From Nonomuraea turkmeniaca (GTDB lineage: Bacteria; Actinomycetota; Actinomycetes; Streptosporangiales; Streptosporangiaceae), in the NCBI RefSeq assembly GCF_005889735.1, contig NZ_VCKY01000098.1, positions 1 to 37,385 of the forward strand: 37,385 nucleotides of DNA. Reading direction: 5' to 3'. Of this stretch, positions 16,921 to 25,260 are shown piece after piece. The notes beneath the pieces are model-generated. The model did not search any database. It had not been told where the DNA came from and saw nothing but the letters and a program-made list of their open reading frames with translations. The position numbers and the translations under genes are program-made. Each line of letters starts with the position of its first letter. Position 1 is the stretch's first letter.

Positions 16921-17847
16921 GTGCGAGTTTTCGCGATTCTCATTTTCGGCGGCGCGTTCGGTCTGGCTGCCTGCGGCTTGCCGGTCGCAGGCAAGGTCTC
17001 GGGAGACCTCACGATCGGCATGTCGGTGTCGACCCTGAGCAATCCCTATTTCGTCCAGTTCCGCGATGGAGCGGAGGCCGCGGCGCAGCGTTCCGGGATC
17101 AAGCTGACGATTGCCGACGCCCGCAACGACGCCTCCCGGCAGGCCGCCCAGATCAGAAGCTTCACCAAACAACGCGTCAAGGCGATCATTCTCAACCCGG
17201 TCGACTCCGACGCGGTCGCTCCGGCGGTCACGATGGCAGGCCAGGCTGGCATCCCGGTGATCGCGGCCGACCGCAGCGTCAACGGTTCCGAGGTGACGCA
17301 TACCGTGACCTCCAACAATGTCGCCGGAGGGAAGCTGGGTGCGAAGGTGCTGGCCAAGCAGCTTGGTGGGGAGGGCAACGTGGTCGTGCTCCAGGGTACG
17401 GCCGACACTTCAGTCTCCCGTGACCGCGACCGGGGCTTCAGCGATGGGATCGCCGCGTACCCGAAAATCAAGGTCATCGCCAGGCAGCCGGCCGACTTCA
17501 ACAGGGCCACGGGCCAGCGCGTCATGACGAACCTGATGCAGCGTCACCCCGACATCACAGGGGTGTTCGCGAGCAACGACGAAATGGCACTGGGCGCGAT
17601 CCAGGCGCTGGCGAACAGAGCAGGGCATCAGGTCAAGGTGGTGGGCTTCGACGGCACGCCGGACGGGATCAAGGCGGTACAGGGGGGCACGATGGCCGCC
17701 ACGGTCGCCCAGCAGCCGAGGCTGATCGGCTCGCGAGCCGTGAACGACGCCATCAAGGCAGCCAGAGGGCAAGTCATCGCGAATTCGGTGGCGGTTCCCA
17801 TCAAGCTGGCGACCAAGGACAACGCGCAGGAGTTCTGGACTTTCTGA
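16921..17847 (+). CDS. orphan sugar ABC transporter substrate-binding lipoprotein (RbsB-like)
   Basis: GTG 16921 gives 308 residues starting with VRVFAILIFGGAFGLAACG, a lipoprotein signal with lipobox LAAC. The body is a periplasmic-binding-protein type I (Peripla_BP_4) fold: LTIGMSVSTLSNPYFVQFRDGAEAAA, AIILNPVDSDAVAPAV, GIPVIAADRSVNG, VVVLQGTADTSVSRDRDRGF, GVFASNDEMALGAIQAL and VVGFDGTPDGIKAV. These match ribose/galactose binders. No ATPase or permease gene is adjacent, so it is either an orphan that borrows another transporter or a leftover from a deleted operon. The gene itself is intact. The sugar is not predictable. Confidence 0.88.
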   Translation: MRVFAILIFGGAFGLAACGLPVAGKVSGDLTIGMSVSTLSNPYFVQFRDGAEAAAQRSGIKLTIADARNDASRQAAQIRSFTKQRVKAIILNPVDSDAVAPAVTMAGQAGIPVIAADRSVNGSEVTHTVTSNNVAGGKLGAKVLAKQLGGEGNVVVLQGTADTSVSRDRDRGFSDGIAAYPKIKVIARQPADFNRATGQRVMTNLMQRHPDITGVFASNDEMALGAIQALANRAGHQVKVVGFDGTPDGIKAVQGGTMAATVAQQPRLIGSRAVNDAIKAARGQVIANSVAVPIKLATKDNAQEFWTF

Positions 17848-18109
17848 GGTGGCTGCCGTGAATAGAGCGGCACGCGCAAGCCCGCAAGAGAACACAGCCT
17901 GCTGACCCAGATCATCGCCGATCTGGAGGCTCGGCTCGCCGAGCCGGCCAGCTGATCACTCACCACGCCTGAGCAACCGTCACGGGTCCACGCCATGGCT
18001 GAAGCTCGATACCTGCATGACGGTTCGTCATAGCATCGTCAGCAAGGGAGATTCGTCCCGCTACTTCACCAGGCGGGACGGCCAAAGGCGGGAGAAGGCG
18101 AAGAGGGCC

Positions 18110-18465
18110 GTGAATGCATCCGATGACCGTTGCGTCGCCTGGACGTTCCTCACTCATCACGCCCGGGTGCTGATCGAGATTGCCCGCGACCCCGAAGTGC
18201 GGATACGCGACATCGCCGCCAAGGTAGGCATCACCGAATGCGCGGTGCAGGCCATCATTACCGACCTGCACCAGGCCGGCTGCCTGGCCCGCGAGCGGAG
18301 CGGCCGGCGCAACCGCTACAGCCTGCACCTCGACCAGCCTTTCCGCCATTGGACCGAGGCCGGGTGCCGATCCGCCTGCTGGTCGCCATCTTCACTGACC
18401 ACGACCTGCACCGCCAGGCCGACCCATCGCCGGGAGCGGCATGGGCGTCCGGGAACACTGTGTGA
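18110..18465 (+). pseudogene. winged-helix transcription regulator, frameshifted
   Basis: GTG 18110 follows GAAGAGGG and opens VNASDDRCVAWTFLTHHARVLIEIARDPEVRIRDIAAKVGITECAVQAIITDLHQAGCLARERSGRRNRYSLHLDQPFRH. This is a MarR/ArsR-like wHTH with a clear recognition helix (ITECAVQAIITDLHQAG) and wing (RSGRRNRYSLH). The expected C-terminal helix LLVAIFTDHD is found in another frame after about 18360, ending at TGA 18463-18465. One lost base near 18360 explains the break. The DNA-binding part would still be translated with an altered tail, so residual function cannot be excluded. Confidence 0.72.
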
Positions 18466-18502
18466 CTCGCGCGTCCAGAACGCCATCTCAGGGGAGGCGC
18501 AG

Positions 18503-18705
18503 GTGCGCGATGTCGAGGACGAGCCGTTGTTCATTGAGCCGGCCGCTGGGCTGGACATCGGTAGAAGGAAATCTAGGCCACCATCCGGATTCCGAGCGGG
18601 AACAGGCCCGGCGGCCGCATGCAGGAGACCCGAACCTTCGGTACCACCCGGCAGAAGCTGCTGGCGGTCGTTCACCTCGTCACCAGACGGTTAATGATCG
18701 CTGCA
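18503..18705 (+). mobile_element. IS110-family transposase remnant, N-terminal end
   Basis: GTG 18503 with GGGGAGG upstream begins VRDVEDEPLFIEPAAGLDIGR, the DEDD-nuclease start of IS110 transposases. The frame then shifts near 18570 into ATIRIPSGNRPGGRMQETRTFGTTRQKLLAVV, which is the conserved continuation. Homology fades after about 18700, so more than 300 residues including the serine motif are gone. No inverted repeats were identified, as expected for this family. It is evidence of past transposition in the most broken part of the window. Confidence 0.7.
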
Positions 18706-18781
18706 ATCCAGCGTTCCACCATGGCGTCGTGGCAAACCATGCGCGGATTGTCGGATTCCGGAGCGGGAGAAGTACCGCTCC

Positions 18782-19075
18782 TCAGCGGGTTGGTGTCCCG
18801 GAACGCCCTTCGCAAGGGACACCCTCCGTGCCGGCGCAGGGATTTTCGCCGGTCTTCAGCAGCATCATCACGCCGATTAGGAAAACGAGATAAGCCAGAC
18901 CCACAAGAAGCACCCACGCACCCTCCGGCATGGTGGGCCGCCACGCCGACTGCGGTGGCCCGGCGCCGTTCTCTCCACGTGACCCGGCGAGCATGGCGTC
19001 GAGGTCGGGATCATTAAACGCGAGGCACTCCTCTAGCTCATCGAGTGCCTGCTGTTCCTCTCGTGAGAGTCCCAT
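18782..19075 (-). CDS. DUF3040 small membrane protein (paralogue)
   Basis: ATG 19075 opens MGLSREEQQALDELEECLAFNDPDLDAMLAG, closely matching the N-terminus of the DUF3040 protein at 3515-3757 (shared LSREEQ, EE, LAF and DPDLDA). A single transmembrane helix lies at about residues 53-71 (WVLLVGLAYLVFLIGVMMLL). The tail KTGENPCAGTEGVPCEGRSGTPTR is unusual and is encoded by DNA containing an 8-bp inverted repeat (GGTGTCCC/GGGACACC, 18793-18824), so it could be run-on. Function is unknown. The two paralogues suggest a duplication within the island. Confidence 0.65.
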   Translation of the reverse strand: MGLSREEQQALDELEECLAFNDPDLDAMLAGSRGENGAGPPQSAWRPTMPEGAWVLLVGLAYLVFLIGVMMLLKTGENPCAGTEGVPCEGRSGTPTR

Positions 19076-19604
19076 GACGTCACGCGGCGTCCAGCCGCTC
19101 CCTCTGCTTGCAATGCGCTCTGGCCTTCAGCCGGGACATGTGCCCTGGGAGATTCCATGTGGCTGCGACATCGCCTCCAAGACAGTCCCTTCGCACCTCG
19201 ATTGCAGTATGCAACCCTTACTGGGGGCATGGAAGAAGAGAAAGACGCTTTTGACCTTTAGCGTCACAAAAAGTGATGTGAGGGGCTTATCTCCCTGCCG
19301 TGCCAGCCGACGGTGCCGCGCACGGGGATCAGTGGATCGAGGAGGGCTGTATGAGGCTGCGATAGCGGGGCAAGGGCGTCTTATGAAGACACCGGCTGAG
19401 TTCCCGTAAGACCTGGTCTCAGCGAAACTGACTGCCCCAGACTCGTCCGGAGAACTCGACGCCGGCGGCCGCATCTGACTCGGGCCCGAGTTCCCCGTCA
19501 TTCATGCGCAGCAGCCAGCCCGAAACCGGAGCCGGTGGCCCGACACCGCCTCCGCTCCGGCATCGTGTTCGCCGTGTTCGGCATCGGGGCGGGCCGACCG
19601 TGCA
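19076..19604. other. gene-poor region with an AT-richer patch
   Basis: No convincing gene is present. Bases 19240-19285 are AT-richer than the rest and contain TCACAAAAAGTGA (19264-19276), a short inverted repeat. It could belong to a promoter, but I cannot assign a gene to it. Confidence 0.4.
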
Positions 19605-19870
19605 TTACAGGCTGAACACCGACCCCTGGGCTGTCTGCTCCAGAGTCACCTCGTCGCACAGGTGCTGGATCACTCACAGGCCGAACCCGTGGCCGCCGGT
19701 CGGGTCGACGGTGGCCGCGGTCAGGTGCTCGGGTGCCGGCCGCCGACGTCGAGGACCTCCACGGTGACGCCGTACTCGTGGCGCGGGCGGTGGCCAGGCC
19801 CCCTGGCCGCCCGCCGTGGTCGAGCACGTTGGTGACCGCCCGCGCTGACCGCTATCACCAGGCCTCCAGC
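19605..19870 (-). pseudogene. anti-sigma kinase-like ATPase (HATPase_c) remnant
   Basis: Fragments of a RsbW/SpoIIAB-type ATPase can be read: RAVTNVLDHGG (the N-box Asn), HEYGVTVEVLDVGGRHPS (the G1-box region) and DPTGGHGFGL followed after a TGA by VIQHLCDEVTLEQTAQGSVFSL to TAA at 19605-19607. They lie in different frames with an in-frame stop. Such kinases phosphorylate STAS antagonists and bind sigma factors. Together with the intact STAS and sigma genes at 4.4-5.8 kb, this may be the lost third partner or an unrelated relative. Confidence 0.6.
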
Positions 19871-19997
19871 CGCTCGCCGGTTAATTCGTGGTGTACATGC
19901 CCTCGTGTGACGTCGTAGCCGTCGATGGCCTTGACCAGGCCGACTTTTCCGGATGGGGAGGTCCTTCAAGACTCCCCGGCGGCGAAACGCCTGTTGA

Positions 19998-20342
19998 ACT
20001 ACCGCGACGGCGCCGCTCGTCGAAGTCGGCCACGAGCGCTTCACCCGCCGGCTCGGGGACACGAGCCTGCAGGTGACGGTACGAGCCGATCCCGCCCTGC
20101 CAGGTACGGCACGCTTGTGGATCTCCGCCGACTACTTGGCGGAGATCGAGGTGTAGCAGGTGGTGCCGCAGCCGGACTCCTGGACCACGACCAAGGACGG
20201 GACGGTGCTCGACTTCCCCGTCACAGGCGATCGGGTGGAGGTCCAGATCCAGCTGAGCCCCGACCAGATCGGGACGCTTCGCGGCGCCATCGGCGCGCCC
20301 GGGCAGCAGTCGGCCCGGTCCTGGCAGTTTGTCTATCCCTAG
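19998..20342 (+). pseudogene. unknown protein fragment upstream of DUF421 gene
   Basis: One frame reads VEVGHERFTRRLGDTSLQVTVRADPALPGTARLWISADYLAEIEV, hits TAG at 20154-20156, and continues QVVPQPDSWTTTKDGTVLDFPVTGDRVEVQIQLSPDQIGTLRGAIGAPGQQSARSWQFVYP to TAG at 20340-20342. The composition is coding-like on both sides of the stop, and the fold looks like a beta-rich exposed domain. The N-terminus, probably with a membrane anchor, is missing because a TGA lies just upstream. It ends 10 bp before the DUF421 start with AGGAGA between, so it was probably its operon partner. I cannot name the family. Confidence 0.55.
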
Positions 20343-20352
20343 GAGACATGAC

Positions 20353-20798
20353 ATGGACGCGGTGCTGCGGGCGGCGGCAATCTACCTGGCCCTGCTGATC
20401 ATCTTTCGGGTCAGCGGCAAGCGCACGCTGGCCCAGGTGACCACGTTCGACTTCATGCTCCTGCTGATCATCTCGAGGCCACTCAGCAAGCGCGGTTCGG
20501 TGAGGACTTTTCCATCACGATGTCACTGCTCGTCATCCTCACCCTGGTCGGACTGGACCGGCTGGCGGACTACCTCGGCTGGCGCTTTTCACATGTCGGC
20601 ATGGTCCTCGACGGCGCTCCGGTGGTGCTCATCGAACGCGGCCGACTGCTGGAGGACCGGATGCATCAGCACCACCTCGACCTGGAGCAGGTGCTCCAGG
20701 AAGCACGCTCCAGCCAGGGGATCCGCAGCGTCGACGAGATCGACTACGCCATCCTCGAACGCTCCGGCATCATCAGCGTCATCCCGAAGAAGAACTGA
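20353..20798 (+). pseudogene. YetF/DUF421 membrane protein, frameshifted
   Basis: ATG 20353 follows AGGAGA. The first part, MDAVLRAAAIYLALLIIFRVSGKRTLAQVTTFDFMLLLIIS, is the conserved DUF421 start (RxxGKRxLxQxTxFDF). The frame breaks near 20474, where the DNA reads CTCGAGGCC; adding one G (CTCGGAGGCC) restores EATQQA and then DFSITMSLLVILTLVGLDRLADYLGWRF, GAPVVLIERGRLLEDRMHQHHLDLEQVLQEAR, and IDYAILERSGIISVIPKKN to the stop. The restored length of about 148 residues is short but acceptable for the family. YetF-type proteins are membrane proteins of poorly known function. Confidence 0.78.
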
Positions 20799-20937
20799 CT
20801 CTCCCATTACCCTGCCGACGACGGAGCAGCGTCGCAAGCTCGCCGCGGGCGTCTCCGTGCGAACGCATGCGCCAGGGGCACGATGAGCTTGTGCGATACG
20901 CGTTGAATGTTCTCCCAAGGTCGATTGAGGGTTCGTG

Positions 20938-22818
20938 ATGAGCTTGCAGCAGCTGTATGGAGTGTTGCTGGCCGGCGGAATCGTCCTGCTGGCCGGTATC
21001 GCCGCTGCACGCACCGCCAGCCGACTCGGCCTACCCAGCCTGCTGCTGTTCCTCGCCCTCGGTGTGCTGCTCGGCGAAGACGTTCTCGGCATCGACTTCG
21101 ACGACGCCCAGCTGGCCCAGACGCTGGGCACCACGGCGCTGGCCGTGATTCTCATCGAGGGCGGCCTGAGCACCCGATGGGCTGACATCCGGCGGGTTCT
21201 GCTGCCTTCGGCTCTGCTGGCCACCGTCGGCGTTGCGGTCAGCGTGCTGATCACCGCGGCGGGGGCGCACCTGCTACTAGGTATGCATTGGCAACTGGCC
21301 CTGCTACTGGGCGCGATCGTCTCCTCCACCGACGCTGCCGCCGTCTTCTCCGTCCTGCGCGAGCTGCCGCTGCCCCGCCGCATCGCCGGGATGGTGGAGG
21401 GCGAGTCCGGCTTCAACGACGCCCCAACCGTCATCTTGGTGCTGGTGTTCAGCACGGCTACCATCGGCGCGCCCGATCTGGCTGCCATCGCCGTGCAAGT
21501 CACGTTTCAACTGATAGCGGGGGCGATGATCGGGCTGCTGACCGCCTGGGCGGGCGTGGCCGCGTTGCGGTATGTGGCGTTGCCCGCCGCTGGTCTGTAT
21601 CCACTGGCCACTGTTGGCTTGGCGGTCATCGCCTTTGCCGCGGCCGGCGCCGCCGGCGCATCCGGGTTCATCGCCGCCTACCTGGCCGGTATCGTGCTGG
21701 GCAACGCCGTGCTGCCGCACCGTGCGGCTACCCGTTCCTTCGCTGACGGCATGGGCTGGCTGGCCCAGATCGGCTTGTTCGTCATGCTGGGACTGCTGGT
21801 CACCCCCCGTCAGCTGCCCGCCGCGCTGTTGCCGGCCACGATCGTCGGACTGGTTCTGCTGCTGCTGGCCAGACCCGTCTCAGTGGCCGGCTGCCTGACC
21901 CCGTTCCGCACCAGTTGGCGGCAGCAGGCGTTCATCTCCTGGGCAGGGCTGCGCGGCGCGGTGCCGATCGTGCTGGCCACCTTTCCCATCGTGGCCGCCG
22001 TGCCCGGCAGCCAGCAACTGCTGAACATCGTCTTCGTCCTGGTCGTCGTCTTCACCATCATCCAAGGACCGACCCTGCCGCTGATCGCACGATTGCTTCG
22101 GCTCGCCGAACCGCATGAGGCCAGGGAAGTCGACATCGAAGCCGCACCCCTCGACGTCCTGCGCGCCGACCTGCTCACCCTCACCGTCCCGCCCAGCTCC
22201 CGCCTGCACGGAGTGGAGATCTTCGAGCTGCGGCTCCCCAAGCCCTCGACCGTCACGCTGATCATCCGCAACGGCGACACCATCGTCCCCGAGCCCCACA
22301 CCCGCCTGAGCGCAGGTGACGAGGTGCTCATCGTCACCACCCCTGTCACCCGCGCCCACGTCGAGCGACGCCTGCGCGCCGTCGGCAGGGGCGGCCGCCT
22401 CGCCCACTGGCACGGCGAACGCGGCGAGCCCGACCTCGACCCCGGTCGCAGCGCCACGACACCCGCCAAAACGATCAAGTCAGCGTTACCGCCGCTGGCA
22501 CACCGCTTCTGGCTGCCGGAGCAATCGAACAAGCCCGAACAGCGTGAAGAGCTGACCGACGCCCGCTCTCAGCCCTCCGCCCCGGCCCTACCGCGCCGAC
22601 GGCGTTGTTCACCCGAACGCCCTGATCGACGAATCAACCTCGCGACGCGATGCTTTCCCAGTATCCCGAGTGATCGCAAGAGCAAGATCATGCTGTTGAG
22701 GCAGGCAAGGATTGATCGAGCTTCTGCGCTGTTACGCCTCACCGGAAACGCAGGGGCAATCGGCTCGGGGTCAGACCGGCCTCCTGGGACGGTGGCGTGG
22801 CCTGGCGGGCGCCCATGA
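20938..22818 (+). CDS. NhaP2/CvrA-type K+(Na+)/H+ antiporter
   Basis: ATG 20938 gives 626 residues. The CPA1 membrane domain covers residues about 5-390, with LPSLLLFLALGVLLGEDVLG, LAVILIEGGLSTRW, AIVSSTDAAAVFSVLRE, VEGESGFNDAPTVILV (the Asn-Asp ion site) and SWAGLRGAVPIVLATFPI. A TrkA-C/RCK-C domain follows at about 400-480 (VPPSSRLHGVEIFELRLPKPSTVTLIIRNGDTIVPEP...GDEVLIVTT), as in K+/H+ antiporters gated by nucleotides. The last 130 residues after GRGGRLAHWHGERGEPD are basic, low in pattern and not family-like; a lost stop codon is likely. It exports K+ or Na+ in exchange for H+. It is one of the largest intact genes in a heavily decayed area. Confidence 0.9.
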   Translation: MSLQQLYGVLLAGGIVLLAGIAAARTASRLGLPSLLLFLALGVLLGEDVLGIDFDDAQLAQTLGTTALAVILIEGGLSTRWADIRRVLLPSALLATVGVAVSVLITAAGAHLLLGMHWQLALLLGAIVSSTDAAAVFSVLRELPLPRRIAGMVEGESGFNDAPTVILVLVFSTATIGAPDLAAIAVQVTFQLIAGAMIGLLTAWAGVAALRYVALPAAGLYPLATVGLAVIAFAAAGAAGASGFIAAYLAGIVLGNAVLPHRAATRSFADGMGWLAQIGLFVMLGLLVTPRQLPAALLPATIVGLVLLLLARPVSVAGCLTPFRTSWRQQAFISWAGLRGAVPIVLATFPIVAAVPGSQQLLNIVFVLVVVFTIIQGPTLPLIARLLRLAEPHEAREVDIEAAPLDVLRADLLTLTVPPSSRLHGVEIFELRLPKPSTVTLIIRNGDTIVPEPHTRLSAGDEVLIVTTPVTRAHVERRLRAVGRGGRLAHWHGERGEPDLDPGRSATTPAKTIKSALPPLAHRFWLPEQSNKPEQREELTDARSQPSAPALPRRRRCSPERPDRRINLATRCFPSIPSDRKSKIMLLRQARIDRASALLRLTGNAGAIGSGSDRPPGTVAWPGGRP

Positions 22819-22933
22819 GAAGGGCGAGGTCGGACGGTTCCGCCGCAACCGCCTGGTCCCCGTCCCGCAGGTCGCCTCGATCACTACGACGACCCGGCCT
22901 GATGACAACACCGATAGCGCGGCTCAGGCGCGC

Positions 22934-23827
22934 CTACGCGTTCCTCGTATGAGGGATGGGATCATCCTTCGCAGGCACGGGGATGAGGTCTTCGGGTAGC
23001 CGAGCGCCCGTGACCTCAGCACGGATCATGGCCGTGAACAGTTCGGGCTTTTCGCCGCTCCATGCGTGTCCCACTCCGGGTGCCAGGTAGGCCTCACCCT
23101 GGGGAAATGCTGCGGCGATCTCGGCCAGGGACCGCTTGGTGAGATCATGCTCGTTCTCGCCGGCCACTGCCAGAATCCGACACCGGGAGTCCTTGGTCTG
23201 GGGCGGAAGCCGAAAGCCGAGGGCTTCGCTGCTGACCTTGCGGAATGCCTGCCGGGTGGTGGCCCGCGCGGCGCTCTGGTAGCCGTCGATGTCGGCCGCA
23301 GGAACGTGGAGCGCGCGAGCATTGGCCCGCAGCACCGGCCCCCATTTCATGGCCGGTGCCATCAGCGCACCCATGAGCCGCAATCTGCCCGGGTGGGGGA
23401 ACGGCAGCACGTTCACCCCGCTCACAATCGCGCTGACCACCACCTCGGGAGCTGTCGCGGCCAGATACGCCCCCACGTAACCGCCAAGGGAAAGCCCAAC
23501 GACGTGCGCCCGGCCCGACGGAGCCCGCGCGGCGATCACCTCGGCTACCAGACGGGCGGTGTCGGCGATCGAGACCCACGGGCACGTGTTGCTTTGCCCA
23601 TGCCCCGGCAGATCGGGAACCAGCACACGCATGCCGGTCGCCAGTGCGGAGACCTGCCTGTTCCACATCCAGCCGCTAGTGCCCACACCGTGCAAGAGCA
23701 CCACCGCCGGAGCGTCGGTCGGACCCGCCTCTTGGACAAAGATCGCCATACCCGCCATGCTGGCACAGCCATCTCTGACCGTGCGGGCCTCACCCTCGTT
23801 CTTCCGCGAAGTAGTGCCCGTTGTCAT
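22934..23827 (-). CDS. alpha/beta hydrolase
   Basis: The product is 297 residues. The alpha/beta-hydrolase fold is clear: VVLLHGVGTSGWMWN (oxyanion HG), VLVPDLPGHGQS, and the nucleophile elbow GLSLGG with Ser113. RILAVAGENEHD holds the probable acid and GVGHAWSGEKPELF the catalytic His. The start is uncertain: ATG 23827 adds a polar 23-residue leader, while ATG 23758 or 23749 (MAIFVQEAG) fits family N-termini better. None has a strong ribosome site. The substrate is unknown. No signal peptide is seen, so it should be cytoplasmic. Confidence 0.85.
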   Translation of the reverse strand: MTTGTTSRKNEGEARTVRDGCASMAGMAIFVQEAGPTDAPAVVLLHGVGTSGWMWNRQVSALATGMRVLVPDLPGHGQSNTCPWVSIADTARLVAEVIAARAPSGRAHVVGLSLGGYVGAYLAATAPEVVVSAIVSGVNVLPFPHPGRLRLMGALMAPAMKWGPVLRANARALHVPAADIDGYQSAARATTRQAFRKVSSEALGFRLPPQTKDSRCRILAVAGENEHDLTKRSLAEIAAAFPQGEAYLAPGVGHAWSGEKPELFTAMIRAEVTGARLPEDLIPVPAKDDPIPHTRNA

Positions 23828-24367
23828 GGAAGACAGCCCCGTTGCGGCACCGTGAGCGGCCGGTTCTCGAGTCGCGTTGTGCGCCGTTCAGGCCGGGCCG
23901 GTCAAGTGGGCACAGGCCCACTTCATGGGCAGGGGACAGCAAGTCAGCTAGCTGCCTCATCACGATCGCGGAGTGGTACCAAAACTCATTCGCCGACGAT
24001 CGTTCGAAGATCTCCAACTGGTACCAGAACTCATTCAAAACCGGCACCCGAACTCGTCCGCCGAATCACGCATGGAATCCTCAGCCGGTTTCCGTACCAG
24101 GCCAGGTGATCGTCACCAGGTTCGGGGTAGCTGTCCTAATGGGCACCGCGCTGCTCACGCTGCAGCTCGCCACCGAATTGGGGGTCGGCGGCCTGGCTGG
24201 CGGCATTGTTCACCGCGATGTCCGCGGGATCCGGGTGGTGGTCTGAGAGCTTGATGCGCCTCGTCGTCCCTGAGCTCATCGGGGCGACAGTCCTTCTCAC
24301 CGTGGGCTCTGCCCTCGTTCAAGAGACCGAACCCGCCGCTACCGGCTACAGGAGGAGAGGGTCATCA
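23828..24367. other. region between hydrolase and KtrA gene
   Basis: This 540-bp divergent region contains a short direct-repeat array at 23974-24059. A rightward frame across 23821-24246 reads through the repeats as WYQNSF twice and then a hydrophobic stretch (VLMGTALLTLQLATELGVGGLAGGIV), which could be a remnant membrane peptide. I do not support a gene here. Confidence 0.4.
23974..24059. repeat. short direct repeats (18 bp, 45-bp period)
   Basis: TGGTACCAAAACTCATTC at 23974-23991 recurs at 24019-24036 with one change, 45 bp later. A degenerate third copy (13 of 18 bases) is at 24042-24059. The block lies about 310-390 bp upstream of the KtrA start. It may be a set of protein-binding sites or an in-frame peptide repeat. 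Confidence 0.6.
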
Positions 24368-25030
24368 TTGGCTGACAGGAAGAGGGACCCCGTGGCGGTG
24401 ATCGGACTGGGCCGGTTCGGCAGCGCACTCGCTATCGAACTCACCCAGCGCGGCACCGAAGTACTGGGCATCGACAACAGCCCCAAACACGTGCAGGCCC
24501 TTTCAGGGCAGATCACCGACATCGCCACGGCGGATTCCACCGACTTGGCGGCCTTGAAGCAGCTCGGTGTGCCCGACTTCTACCGCGCCGTGGTGGCGAT
24601 CGGCAGTGACCTCGAAGCCAGTATCCTGACCGCTTCCCTGCTCGTCGAGCTGGAAATCGGCCATATCTGGGCCAAGGCGGTCAGCCGGCAGCATGGGCGG
24701 ATCCTGCGCCGAATCGGCGTCCATCACGTGGTTTTCCCCGAGCACGACATGGGTGAGCGAGTCGCCCATCTGGTCAGCGGCCGGATGCTCGATTACATGC
24801 AGGTGGATGAGAACTTCGCGTTCGCCAAGATGTGTCCTCCGGAGGAATTCGTCGACATTCCGCTCGGGCAATCTGGCCTGCGTCGCCGATACGGTGTCAC
24901 GGTTGTGGCCGTCAAAGTCCAAGGGGAGGAGTTCACCTACGCAACCGCGGAGACCGAACTCGGGCATGGTGACATGATCATTGTTTCCGGCCGTACGGAC
25001 CGGGTCGAACGCTTCGCCGAACTGCCGTAG
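24368..25030 (+). CDS. KtrA/TrkA-type K+ uptake regulatory subunit (RCK)
   Basis: TTG 24368 is chosen because AGGAGGAGAGGG stands about six bases before it and the protein then starts ADRKRDPVAVIGLGRFG, as in KtrA. The 220-residue product has the RCK-N Rossmann fold (GLGRFG nucleotide loop at residues 13-18, LGIDNSPKHVQAL, ITDIATADSTDLAALKQLG, VVAIGSDLEASILTASLLVELE). The RCK-C domain is at about 135-220 (FVDIPLGQSGLRRRYGVTVVAVK...GDMIIVSGRTDRVERF). It forms a cytoplasmic gating ring controlled by ATP/ADP. Its membrane partner KtrB lies 440 bp downstream, separated by a fragment of an nfeD gene. It is intact. Confidence 0.9.
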   Translation: MADRKRDPVAVIGLGRFGSALAIELTQRGTEVLGIDNSPKHVQALSGQITDIATADSTDLAALKQLGVPDFYRAVVAIGSDLEASILTASLLVELEIGHIWAKAVSRQHGRILRRIGVHHVVFPEHDMGERVAHLVSGRMLDYMQVDENFAFAKMCPPEEFVDIPLGQSGLRRRYGVTVVAVKVQGEEFTYATAETELGHGDMIIVSGRTDRVERFAELP

Positions 25031-25099
25031 GCGTCCGCGACATTCGTAGGATGGGAGTAGTGGATCGGTTGGAGTCCCTCATATGAGAGCCGCGGTCCC

Positions 25100-25260
25100 A
25101 TGGCGCGCGTGGTGGTGATGGCGCTGGGCACCACGATCGGCGCCGCCACTCCGGTAGGGCTGCAGGGTGATAATCCGGCCGCCAAAGGTGGTCAACGCCG
25201 CCGCGCAGGCCGAGTCGGTGGCGCCGGGTGATGGCCCGCAGGCCGAGCGGAAGTCGACCG
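25100..25260 (+). pseudogene. nfeD-type (ClpP-class membrane protease) gene fragment
   Basis: From ATG 25100 the frame reads MARVVVMALGTTIGAATPVGLQGDNPAAK, then after one extra base VVNAAAQAESVA. This matches the protease segment of the NfeD homologue at 29379-30762 (AAVMAPGTSIGAATPVGMQGEDLGAKVINDAAAQAEALA). Everything on either side is unrecognisable. It is an independent, diverged copy on the opposite strand, lying between ktrA and ktrB. Confidence 0.65.

Noticed and set aside
19264..19276. CRP/FNR-type site TCACAAAAAGTGA
   Set aside because: Orientation and spacing do not match TGTGA-N6-TCACA and no gene can be assigned to it.
23974..24059. CRISPR-like array
   Set aside because: Only two good repeats, unequal spacing and no cas genes.
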